Source: Scenedesmus sp. ARA3
Taxonomy: Eukaryota > Chlorophyta > Chlorophyceae > Sphaeropleales > Scenedesmaceae
Direction of reading: 5' to 3'
DNA: 64,000 bases
Assembly (NCBI GenBank): GCA_004335835.1
Contig: RWJK01001052.1
Location: forward strand, 24,289 to 88,288
In this document: one piece after another, positions 1 to 10,432 of the stretch
How positions within the stretch are numbered: the stretch's first letter is position 1
Layout: every line of letters starts with the position of its first letter
Notes under the pieces: model-generated
Seen by the model: only the letters and a program-made list of their open reading frames with translations
Databases searched by the model: none
What the model was told of the DNA's origin: nothing
Translations under genes and position numbers: made by a program

Positions 1-57
<57 letters not shown>
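1..57. repeat. (CAG)n microsatellite at left edge
   Basis: About 19 uninterrupted GCA/CAG units open the window, inside the 3' part of the oxidase gene. It is probably intronic or in the 3' region, because no exon could be placed across it. Confidence 0.95.
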
Positions 58-2069
58 CTGCCATTTAGGGGCTTGTGGCTGCGTCTGTCGTGCACCATGC
101 ACTCCCCACATCACGATGCAGCACATCCAGCGCCTGCCCTGACCGGCAAACTGCTGCGCGATGAAACTCTCAGCAGCCTCACCTCGTACTGATCATACAG
201 CACGGCCTGCAGCTGGCTCAGTGTGGCGCGCGGCTGGTGGATTGACATTGGCAACAAAGTACAAACAACAGCAGCAGCACCACCAGCAGCCTCACCTCGT
301 ACTGGTCGTACAGGACTGTCTGCAGCTGGCTGAGTGTCGCACGCGGCTGGTGGATGTAGATGGAAGCGGGCTCCGCTGTCAGGTTGCCAGCTACCGTTTG
401 AATGCCCAGGCGAGTGACTTCATTCAGGCCCTCGGCCATGTTGGACGCTCCATAGAACACTGCACAGGATTGCAGCAGAGCACATCACACAGCACACCGC
501 AGAGTTGAAGTGAGGCTCTATGTTACAGACTGCTTTGAAGACTGGCTCATGTTGTGGCTTGTGGAGCGCTCTATAGTGAGGTTGCCTGCCACTGTGTTAA
601 TGCATAGGCGAGAGATTTCATTCAGCCCCTCAGCCATGTTGGAAGCGCCGTAAAAACAGTGTTGAGCAAAGTGAGGTGTTGCAGCAGAGCAGCAGGGGCA
701 GCACACACAGAGGTGAACGACTCTGTAACACTTTGCATAGCAGGTTGGCTCTTTGCGTAGAGGTTTGCTGGTGTTGATGTTCCTGGAAAAGGAAATGTAG
801 CTGAGCAACAGAAAGCATGAACACAATGCTGTCCAACACTTGCAGTGCAACTTGTGCTCACCTGAAGCGGCCTTATGTTTTGGCAGCACCCAGCGCGCCC
901 CGACAGTCCTGGCGCTCTCGCTGTCATTCTTTGCAGCAGGCACCGCCGGGTTGACCTCACGAGACATAAACCCATCCAGCCAGCGCTGCGCCCTCACATA
1001 GGGTTCAGCATCCGCCGCTGAACCCTCCGGCGGCGTTATAACGATCTGGCCGGACGACACATTGACATGTGCATCAGCAGGAATAACGAGCTCTCCTAGT
1101 GCCAGCAGGTCTCCTTTTTTGCTGAAGACGGTGGTGTTGTCGGGCCGGTAGTTTTGCAGTGCTGCTGCTGCCTCGACTGGATCGGCGCTGTCAGCGCGCA
1201 GGAAGGAGACTGCTAGGAACTGCAATTGATCAAGACAGGGCAGGCAGCGCGGGCGGTTAGTGTTGTGTTGTCGGGCCGGTAGTTTTGAAGTGCTGCTGCT
1301 GCCTCTGCCGGCTGCTGCCTCGGCGCTGTCAGCCCTCAGAAAGGAGACGGCCAGAAACTGCAGCAGACAGCAGATGTGCATGTACACACATTTGTTGCAC
1401 AGAAACAGGCCAGTAGCATTGCAGTCACTGCAACACACTGCCAGTGTGTTGCAGCGTGCTGGCAGCACGGTGCTGCTGCTGCCTCAACTGGGTCGGAGCT
1501 GTCAGCTTGCAGGAAGGAGACGACCAGAAACTGCAGTTGATCGCAGCAGGGCACGCAGCACACGCGGTTGGTAGCACACCAAGTGCGATTGCAGACAGCA
1601 TACATGTGTAGCAAACCAAGCCGTCTTGCACAGCCACCACCATTCAAGCCGCCGCACCTGGTTGTTCTTCTCATCCTAGTTAAAGTGTGCAGCAGGTGGA
1701 AATCTTGTGCATAACGTAATTTTGTCCTGCAACACGCGCACCTGGTTCTTCTGCACCACCCAGAAGGTATGCATGAGATGTGCAGCAAACATGAGTTCAG
1801 TAACGATAGATTTCAAAACATGCTGCAAGCCGCGCACCTGGTTCTTCTGCACCACCCAGAAGATCTGTGTCTCATTCATCCAGTGTGGGATGCTGCCATT
1901 CGCAACATAACTCGCTGAGGCATCCTTCATCAGGGCCAGCAGCTCTCTTGGAGTGTAGGCCTTGAGCATGCGGCGCACAGGCACCTCCGGCACGATGCGG
2001 AACTGCACACGGGCCAGGATGCCTAGCTTGCCCACAGACACGCGGAAAGCCTGCAAATGAGAAGAAAAG

Positions 2070-2121
<52 letters not shown>

Positions 2122-2210
2122 TACAGGCACAGCTAAGGGCACCTCCGGGACAACGCGGAAGTGCACGCGGGCCAGAATACCAAGCTTTCCTATGGACACG
2201 CGGAACGCCT

Positions 2211-2261
<51 letters not shown>

Positions 2262-5200
2262 CAGGATTCCTAAGGTGTCAGGTGGCAGCTGCTGCCGTAC
2301 TGCACGCGGGCCAGGATGCCTGGCTTGCCCAGGACATGTGCAGCGCCTGTAGCAGCAGCAGCAGAAGACAGATGACTGTCAGCTGGCAGCTGCAGCCAAA
2401 CAGTTGTAGTTACATTACATTACATTACATGCTCCACTCAATAGTTGTTGGCGATGATGTAAGCTAGCGGCAGCACAGCCTGCGGGCAAGCGAAGCGCAT
2501 GTACTGTGGTAGTGCAGGGCGTTCGGCACTCAGCGTCATGTGAGCAGCCGTCAGCTGGCTCTGCTGCTCTGCAGGCAACCAATCCTACTTGCGCTTCGGT
2601 GCGCTGGCTGCATCATGTGCGACCGCCACACCAACAGCAGCTGCCTTGCGATGCATTAGAACAGATGAGCAGAATAGTTCAAAGCGCAGCATCCCTCTGT
2701 GCATCATGCAGCATCCCTCAGAGTCTGTGCATCATGCAGCATCCCTCAGAGTCTGTGCATCATGCAGCATCTCTCTGTGCATAAGTGATTGACGGCGACT
2801 CTACTGGTATCATTCAAGCAATGGCCCACTCACACGCATGAGGAAGGGGTCTGTCTCGTTTGTGAAGGTGCGGCGTGTGCCATTGGCCAAGATGACGTCG
2901 AGCGCCAGCACCTGCGGGCGGTGGCAGCATCAGGCAGCGCTGTTGTTCATGGTGTTTGTTCTTAACTTGCTGTCTTACATATACACCTGCTTCTCTTTGC
3001 GANGGGGGGGCTCTAATGCAGAGAAGAACATAGCTGTGTGCCATGGCCAGGATTACGTCAAGCGCCAGCACCTGCGCGCGGTGTGCACATCAAACGACTC
3101 GTCAGAAAGCTAGGGTGTACAAGCCAAATGCGCTGCTCAACTTGCAGTGCAGTTTTGCAGCCATTTCTGCTTGCACTGAAGTTGGGGTGCAAGCCACGCA
3201 AGACAACTACTGCATGATTGTCTCAGCAGTGTGCAGCAACTCTGCCGCACTGAAAGCATGCGCACCTGGTGTGACATGGAGTTGTGCTCCATGCTGCTGC
3301 CGTGTAATATGACTTGCGTGTTTTAGGCATTGTAAATGCACAACCGTTCACCGTGTGTCCCAGAGGCCACTGCGCCAGCCACACTCTGGTTGGACACGTC
3401 TGCCGTGCTGTAGCCGCATCAACACACCAATTTTATCTGCTTTACATGCTAAAAAACTCTGCAACCTCCATGCTTACACCATGTGACCCCTCTTTCTCTA
3501 TGCGCACCTGGTTGGACATGGAATTATGCTCCATGCTGCTGCCGTGTGTGCCACAAGTGTAACAGTAATATGCTAATGCTGGTAGCATGTTATAACGCCT
3601 CTGCTGCGCACGCACCTGGTTGGACATGGAGTTGTGCTCCATGCTGCTGCCGTGTGTGCCTGTTGCCACTGCACCAGCCACGCTCTGGTACACAAACCAG
3701 GGGAAAGCGGCCAAGGTATATCCAGCAGGAGCTTTGGGCGTCACGTGGTGCCTCAAGAACGTGAGCAGGTCGATGGTCTTCACACCTGAAAGCAAAGGGT
3801 AACCATGCATACACAAAGTTTGATTGACAGGCAAGTGTGCAGCCAGAAGGTATCACGTGGTGCCGCAGGCACATGATCAGGTCGATTGTCTTCACACATG
3901 CAACGGCAGTATGCATGCATGCAACCAGGGGAAAGCGGCCAAGGTGTATCCGGTAGGAGCTTTGGGTGTCACATGGTGCCTCAAGAACGTGAGCAGGTTG
4001 ATGGTCTGCGCGCCTGCATGTGTGATACGGCACGCACTGAAGTCATTCAACATGCCAGCCTGTGAACAGCTTGACGAACAGGAACCAACACAGGTCAGCA
4101 CAGCACGGCTCGATCGCTCTGCCTCAGCACTGCTACAGGCCCAGCGCACTGCGCCTCTCCAAACAACCCTAGCCTTGCTTCACCCCACATGTCAGTTAGA
4201 CTCAGCATGGCTCTCTGTCTGCCTTTCTCACCTGCATCGACCCAAACAGACTGGTCGCTCTGATTGACCGAAATGTTCAGCGACCGCCTCCTTCTCATCA
4301 TCATGATGCCGGCAGAGGATGGCTTTCATCTCAGGACAAAAGCACAACAGTTCACAATCGTAATGCCTTCATGCTGCAACAGACCCAGTGCAGCGCACTA
4401 CATCAAGCCAAGAACAATGCTTGGAACCATCAAATCACCCGGTGTGCCAATTGATTTTACAGTGTCTTCCTGAGCCCCTCACCTGCATCCACCCACACAG
4501 ACTGGTCGCTCTCATTCACTGAGATGTTCAGCGGCCGAATTGTGCTCATCATAATGCCAGCAGAAGATGGCTCGGGCAGGGGGTCGGGCACAGGCAGTGC
4601 AGCCGCCGCGAGTGCTGCTGCGCTCGGCACCGCATTTGCATTGCCAATGCTGCCACTCTCTGTCGCAACTGCAGCAGCTGTATCTGCAGTGGCGGCGGGC
4701 GTGGCTGCTGCTGCTGCTGCAGGTGTAGCTGCAGCAGGTGTGGCAGCAGCAGCAGCAGCAGGCTCCTGGAAGAGCCTCCTGCCAAGCTGCTGCGTGGAGG
4801 GGGCTGCTGCAGCAGCAGCAGCAGTGGTTGCTGCTGCTGCTGGTGCTGCTGCTGGTGCTGTTGCGTTGGGCAGTTTGGCGCCTGGAGCAACACAGAAGAA
4901 GGGCTGCAAGCGCAAGACACAAGCAGCAGGCAAGCATACACTGGTTGCAATGACGTTGGTGCTGCGATCGCCAGGAAGCCACCTTGTGCAGCACTGTTCA
5001 GGCGCGCTTAGCAGGACAGCAGAGCAGCCGGCTTAAATGCTGCTGGAAGATGCTGGTGTGATGGTGCAGGGGCAATCTGGACGCAGTGGTGGCGGCATCA
5101 GCGATACGCTTCTCAGAGGCCAGTGGCATTTGAACATCAGATCAGAAGGGCATGGTGTGGATTGAGCTGTGACCATGTTCAAATAGTTGCCTTGATTTGA

Positions 5201-6246
5201 TACTGACAGCGCGTTCAAACCTGTGCTGGCTTGTTATGGGATACTTTTCCCTTAGAACATATCCTCTGGAGAGCTGTAAAGCCTTAGAGCTACAGGCCAC
5301 CATGCCCAACTGAAAGAGGTAGAGGGGCAGCAGCACAAACCAGAAGACAACAGCATGTAGCACAAGGGTGCTCAGCCTGCCTGCTGCCACATGTGTATGC
5401 CCACCTGGTTCCAGGAGTGTCCCTCTGCATTGGGCATGACGTGGTCATGCTTCGCCACAGCAGCCTGCACATCATGCAAAGTGCGCGGCCTGGAGCAGTA
5501 GTGCAGCAGCAGTGCCAGCAGCCAGACTGTGTTGGTGAGAAATTGGTCTTGTCAATGTAGTTGCTACGCTGCAGCAGCCTGCATATCCTCCAGTGTGCGA
5601 GGCCTGAGGCAGTGTGCAGGAGTGTATGCAGCAGCAGTGTCAGCAGCCACATTTGTCAGTGAGATGACTGTCAAAAATCTGTCAGCTTGTGCTTTGAAAC
5701 TGCTGCCTGGACATCCTCCAGCGTGCGGGGCCTGGGGCAGTGTGCAGGAGTGTATGCAGCAGCAGAGCCAGCATTCAAAATTGTCAGTGAGATGTGTGTC
5801 AGAGATCTGTCAGCATGTGCTTCGCCACAGCAGCCTGCACATCCTCCAGCGTGCGGGGCCTGACGCAGTGGTTGCAGCAGCAATGGTGGCAGCAGAGATG
5901 ACAGCAGCCAGCGCTACAAGGAAGGGAATGAAGCTTGCTGTCTAACTGCAGAGTTATCACATTGATGGGGGTGCAGATGCTGCTGCTGCCTCAAGCCTGG
6001 CCAGGAGGCTTGCTGGTGATGCTGAGCAGTGGCAGCAAACAGGCTGCACACCTTGCGTGCAGGATCTCACCTCACAATGAGAGTAGCGCTGGGGTCGCAG
6101 CCATGCTCATTTTGAAAATTCGTGTAGTCAGCGGGCACAGCTGCCAGTGCACCTGGCAGCTGCAGCCAGCAAGCAGAGGCTACAGCCAGCAGCACTACAG
6201 CTGTCTGCGGCCATTGCACAGCATGACACGCGCTTCGGCGCTTCAT
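1..6246 (-). CDS. Secreted FAD-linked lactone-oxidase-like protein, 3' end outside window
   Basis: Minus-strand gene; exons 6246-6071, 5489-5405, 4903-4483, 3785-3616, 2911-2834, 2050-1838, 1219-862 and 459-296, giving about 555 residues in one frame before the left edge. The start at 6246 opens a typical signal peptide (MKRR, a hydrophobic stretch, then a GALAA cut site). Exon 2 reads RPRTLHDVQAAVAKHD then EGHSWNQ, exon 3 ends NISVNESDQSVWVDAG, and exon 4 has SVAGAVATGTHGSS; these are hallmarks of the PCMH-type FAD-binding domain of the L-gulonolactone / D-arabinono-lactone oxidase family. Exon 6 (SVGKLGILARVQFRIVPEVP) is the end of that domain. Exon 3 carries a long Ala-rich insertion (roughly residues 103-190). 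By family it would oxidise a sugar lactone or similar alcohol with FAD; the substrate is not known. Secretion is inferred. Another in-frame Met lies 66 bases upstream. The last exon(s) lie left of base 1 or within 1-295 and were not resolved. Confidence 0.75.
60..295 (-). other. Unresolved 3' part of oxidase gene with an exon-edge copy
   Basis: Bases 176-235 repeat the 3' edge of the 296-459 exon (the LYDQYE region and its GT donor). Bases 115-160 can be read on the minus strand as ESFIAQQFAGQGR, which might belong to the next exon, but no clean acceptor was found. Confidence 0.35.
460..790 (-). repeat. Copy of oxidase exon 8 start and a candidate alternative exon
   Basis: Bases 585-662 repeat the start of the exon at 296-459: FYGASNMAEGLNE recurs, followed by a diverged INTVAGNLT. 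Just upstream a plausible acceptor near 786 opens a further in-frame stretch (TSTPANLYAKSQPAMQS) that could be an alternative exon. Whether it is used cannot be told from sequence. Confidence 0.6.
1220..1540 (-). repeat. Two decayed copies of oxidase exon 7 start
   Basis: The exon beginning at 1219 starts FLAVSFLRADSADPVEAAAA. Diverged copies with their own acceptor-like CAG lie near 1250-1365 and 1465-1540. The second reads FLVVSFLQADSSDPVEAAA. Both sit in the intron before the real exon. Confidence 0.8.
1640..1837 (-). repeat. Copies of oxidase exon 6 end
   Basis: The 3' edge of the exon 2050-1838 (IFWVVQKNQ plus GT donor) recurs at about 1738-1770, with a shorter trace near 1655-1672. These lie downstream in the following intron. 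Confidence 0.75.
2066..2340 (-). repeat. Exon 6 start copies and two (CAG)n tracts
   Basis: Two CAG microsatellites (about 2070-2118 and 2211-2261) alternate with decayed copies of the start of the exon at 2050. The clearest copy, near 2140-2210, still reads AFRVSIGKLGILARVHFRVVPE on the minus strand; another trace is at 2285-2335. Confidence 0.8.
2400..2780. repeat. Short tandem repeats in oxidase intron
   Basis: An (ATTAC)n run lies at about 2409-2430. A run of about 30-bp units containing GCAGCATCCCTC and TCTGTGCATCAT repeats three times at 2688-2776. No coding signal was seen here. Confidence 0.75.
3003..3003. other. Ambiguous base beside a G run
   Basis: A single n precedes a run of G residues. 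It lies in an intron of the oxidase gene and marks uncertain sequence. Confidence 0.95.
3030..3560 (-). repeat. Copies of oxidase exon 4 end and exon 5 start
   Basis: The exon 4 edge encoding THGSSMEHNSMSNQ recurs with its donor at about 3505-3545, and a shorter copy lies at 3268-3300. The exon 5 start (VLALDVILA) recurs at about 3043-3075. All lie in the intron between the two exons. Confidence 0.8.
3830..4310 (-). repeat. Copies of oxidase exon 4 start and exon 3 end
   Basis: The exon 4 start (KTIDLLTFLRHHVTPKAP) recurs at about 3925-4015, and more weakly at 3845-3900. The exon 3 end (NISVNQSDQSVWVDAG plus donor) recurs at about 4232-4310. Confidence 0.8.
5575..5875 (-). repeat. Three copies of oxidase exon 2 start
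   Basis: The exon at 5489-5405 begins PRTLHDVQAAVAKH. Three further copies reading PRTLEDVQAAV or near it lie at about 5577-5620, 5703-5746 and 5831-5872, each with an acceptor-like CAG. The copies are about 125 bp apart and share flanking intron sequence. Confidence 0.85.
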
Positions 6247-7142
6247 CAAAAGAAAAATCTTCAAGAAACACGGCTGCAGGTGCGATGCTGCAGTATATGG
6301 TGGTGACACCGCCTGCGGTGCGAGTGAAAATGTGGGGGCGTTCAGCGACCTTGCGCCTTCAAAACATCGGACACATCGTTTGCATTAAAAGCACCGGCGC
6401 TGCATGCTACTTAAATGTTAGCAAGCTCCCATTACATTACACGCAGGTGCTACGTGCCGGCGACGGCAGTTATCACACCAGCCCGACTGACAGCTGTAGC
6501 AGTTGACAAGTATGAAGCGACGCACGGTGCACCTTACAACCGCCTCAACGCACTGTTCAACAGGAAACTTACGAAACATTTCACGAGGCTTAGCGTGAGG
6601 TACAGGGGCGAAAGCAAGTACATCAGCAAGCCCACGTGGACCCAGAATGAGCTTTTGGCATGCAGCAACAGGCCCCTGCCAAGGGATGCAGGCGCCAATC
6701 ACGTGCCGTGCTCTGCGCCCCGCCGCCAGCTCACACATCTCGTCATCTCCAAGGAGTCCCTAGTTGGTCAAGCAGCGTTATCAGGACCAGCTGCTGTTGG
6801 ACCTTGCCGCAAGGTAGTGCCTGGTAGCTACCAGCCTATAGAGCCCAGCATGCAGTTGATGGCTAATGGAATATGTGGTTGCCCAATGAGCCATTCATTG
6901 GCGTGAACCGGGCTGTGTTCCTGTCGTGTAAAACACAAGTCGCGCTGATCCTCCAGCACATCCAGCATGATCAAGCATGCCATGACATTTATGAATGATG
7001 ATCGTTACACACCAACCTCCCTCGCAACATTCCTGGCAGGAACCCGTCACAGCATCCCATGAGAGCTGCCCGGGTTTATGCTGGTTAATAGCCTCACATC
7101 TTCTCCCCGCTGTCAACGCTGTTGCAGCAGCTGCTGCTGCTG
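6247..7142. other. Intergenic: oxidase upstream region and DnaJ 3' flank
   Basis: This 0.9-kb stretch lies between the oxidase start and the DnaJ stop. It has a moderately long open frame at 6415-6906 on the plus strand, without recognisable domains or splice partners, so I do not call it a gene. It should hold the oxidase promoter and the DnaJ 3' untranslated region. Confidence 0.6.
7005..7009 (-). terminator. TGTAA polyadenylation-type signal for DnaJ
   Basis: TGTAA on the minus strand about 135 bases after the DnaJ stop codon. TGTAA is the usual polyadenylation signal of chlorophycean algae. Its use here is inferred from position. Confidence 0.5.
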
Positions 7143-7931
7143 CTACTGCTGCTGCTCCGCACCTGCCTGCTGCCCTGCATCAGCCTGCTGCTGTGCTGCT
7201 GCCTGTTGCCCGCCAGGATCACAGTGCTTCTGCTTCTGCTGCTTATCTACGCCTAGGCCTGCTTGCTCAGCAGGCGGCTGCTGCTCTGCTGCAGACCCTG
7301 CACGCTGCCGCAACCGCCGGCGTCGCTGCTCAATCTGCTGCTGCTGGCGCTGCTGATCTTGTTCCTGCGAAGGCAGCTGCTGCTGCTGCTGCTGATCATC
7401 CTGTGTCTGCAAGGGCGGCAGCTGCTGCTGCTGCTGCTGATCATCCTGGGTCTGCAAGGACGGCAGCTGCTGTGGGCGCAGCAGCGCAGCCAGCTGCTGC
7501 AGCAGTGCCGCCTCTGCTGGTGCTGCCGCCTGGCCATCAGGCACCTGTATGCAAACCTTGAAGAAGTGATGGCCATACTCCACTCCATTCACGCCTGGCT
7601 TTGCCACTCCAGCGTTGTGAGCACACAGCAGCTGCCCGTGCTGAGTGCCTGCGGCCAGGGCAGCAATGAAAGCAGGCAGGGAATGCAGCAGGAAGGCAGC
7701 AGCAGTGAGTGCCTGAGCAGCCTGCAGCAGTGATGACTGACAACTTGTGCCCACTGCCGGCAGAGGCAAGCTCACAATGCACAGCTGCACCCTTAGCATG
7801 CCAGGGCATGCTGTTGCCACGCTCTTTTTGCATGCATCCCGCACACTTCAAAGAGTACAAGAGTTTCCCCCTTTTTAGCACTGTGGCTTGAGATGGCAAG
7901 TACAAGACGCCCTATCTGTGCTGATGCACCA

Positions 7932-8010
<79 letters not shown>

Positions 8011-8711
8011 GCATCCAGCTGCTGTGCATTCAGCCGCTTGCACCCACCTGGTGGCACTGCCAGGTGGCACTCGCCCCGCACGGTCTTCACAGGAACGCTG
8101 TCGCCTGCAGTCACACACAACCCGGCTGCTTCATCTTTCTTTTGATCACACAAAAGGAAGAAGCTTACAAGCATGCCATGGAAGGCAAATACCGCTGGTG
8201 TGATGAAGCAACACACGGTGTACAGCAACGGAACGAAAGGGCTTAATCTACATGCATGTCGTGGGCTGTAGTGCAACGGCATCTGCTTGAACCTAGCAGT
8301 CACCTAGCAGCGCCTGGTAAAGCTGCAGGTCCAGCGTGCTGTGCAAAATCAAGATCCACAAGCGCTTCGCGTTTGTGAATGTCGTGCGCTCTGACAAAAT
8401 CGCATGTGCCCACATTTACACCCACCCAGCAGCGCCTGGTAGAGCTGCAGGTCCAGCGTGCTGTGCAGGTCATCCCCAACACGAGTGACACCAACCAGGC
8501 TGTACACCTGCACACAGCAGCCGGCAGCGCGTGCAGACTGTCACCACGTTTGTTGGCACTGCTGGCAGCGTGGCAATCCCATGGAGACAGCAGAGTCACA
8601 GCAAAAGACCCTTGCCCGTCGTACAGTGTTGTATCTCTAAGAAACAGAGAGCAGGCAAAGAACGTGTGCTGATTTGTATGTCACAGCATGATGCGTCCTT
8701 ACCACATTCAG

Positions 8712-8748
<37 letters not shown>

Positions 8749-8955
8749 CCTCCCACTCGCAGCTTCACCAGCAGGTCCCCAGGCCGGTCCCTAAACCTGC
8801 CACAATCAGCCACACCTGCTGCTGCTGCTGCTGCCGCTGCCGCAATCAGAGCCACAGCCACAGCCACTGCTGCTGCTGCTGCTGCCATTCCCGCCTGCAG
8901 CTTGGCCAGCAGGTCCCCCGGGCGGCCCCCACAACTGCTGCGTCACAGCCACACC

Positions 8956-8986
<31 letters not shown>

Positions 8987-10391
8987 ACAGGTGCTGCCGT
9001 CTCAGTCACAGCCACAACCCACCTGCAGCTTGACCAATAGGTCCCCAGGCTTGCCCCCGAAGCGACCGCAGTGGCCCTGGCCCCTCACACGCAGCGCCTG
9101 GCCACATTGCTGCTGCTGCTGCTGCTGCCACTGCTGCCACTGCTGCCCTTCTCACCTGAAGTTTGACCAGCAGGTCCCCGGGCCTCCCGCCAAACCTGCC
9201 GCAGTGGCCCTGGCCCCTCACACGCAGCACCTGGCCATCCACCACACCAGCAGGCACGCGGATCTTCACGTGGCGGCGCACAGCCAGCCGGCCCTCACCG
9301 CTGCACCTGCGAAGCAGCAGCAGCAGCAGAATGAGCAGCTCTGGTGTTGCGCTGTCGCAGTCATCAGCAACGCCACACCTGCAGTATCAGGTGGACAAGG
9401 CCCCGGGGTCACCAGGCCGGCTGCTGCCACCTCAATTACTCCTGCTGCCCACTACAGCTGCCAAGCCTAATTGCTGCCGCCTGTCATCACGCCTACTGCT
9501 GCACCCTTCACCGTACAACCTACACGCTACATCCTCCACGCCTACAGCCTCACCTGCCGCACAACCGCATCTCGCTCTTGCCGCTGCCCCTGCATTCAAG
9601 CACGTCTCGCGCACAGCCAGGCGCAGGCTGCCGCCCTGCTGCTGCCAACCATCGACACGGCTGTTGGCAACTGCTTCAAAGCCTGCTGCCAACCGTTGTC
9701 ACTCTACTGCTCAATCCTAAGCCTTGATAGCAGCAACCTGCAGTTGTCAAACCTACTGCGCAGCCTCACCTGCCGCACAGCCGCAGCTCGCTCTTGCCGC
9801 TGCCCCTGCACCCCGGGCACGTCTCGCGCACAGCCAGGCGCGGGCTGCCGCCCTGAACCCACTTCTTCAGCGTGAGCTCCCCCTGGCCGCGGCACATGGG
9901 GCAGTCCAGGGACGTTGAAGCAGCATCGAAGCCGCTGCCCTGCCGACAAAAGAACAGCAACAGCAGCGACACTCAATGTTTATGTGACATTGTGTGTATG
10001 GCATCATTGCTGCACCCACTTCTTCAGCGTGAGCTCCCCCTGGCCGCGGCACATGGCGCAGTCCAGGGACGTTGAAGCAGCATCGAAGCCGCTGCCCTGC
10101 CGACAAAAGAACAGCAACAGCAGCGACACTCAGTGTTTATGTGACATTATGTGTATGGCATCATTGCTGCACCGACTTCTTCAGCGTGAGCTCCCCCTGG
10201 CCGCGGCACATAGCGCAGTCCAGGGACGTTGAAGCAGCATCGAAGCCGCTGCCCTGCCGACAAAAGAACAGCAGCAGCAGTGTCAACCCGGCAAGTCATG
10301 ATATGTGTGTCACAGCAACGCTGCACTGCCCCCAGCACATGGCGCAGTCCAGGGGAGGGGACGCGGCGTCAAAGCCGCTGCCCTGCAAGCA

Positions 10392-10432
<41 letters not shown>

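Noticed and set aside
4457..5036. Overlapping long open frames on both strands around the Ala-rich oxidase exon
   Set aside because: They are frame shadows of a CAG/GCA-rich exon. Only the minus frame with NISVNESDQSVWVDAG matches the rest of the gene.
6415..6906. 163-residue plus-strand frame
   Set aside because: No recognised domain, no splice partner and an opposite-strand context. Left as intergenic.
8688..9470. 260-residue plus-strand frame rich in Cys and His
   Set aside because: It is the complement of DnaJ exon 5 and its copies plus CTG repeats; no independent splice or domain evidence.
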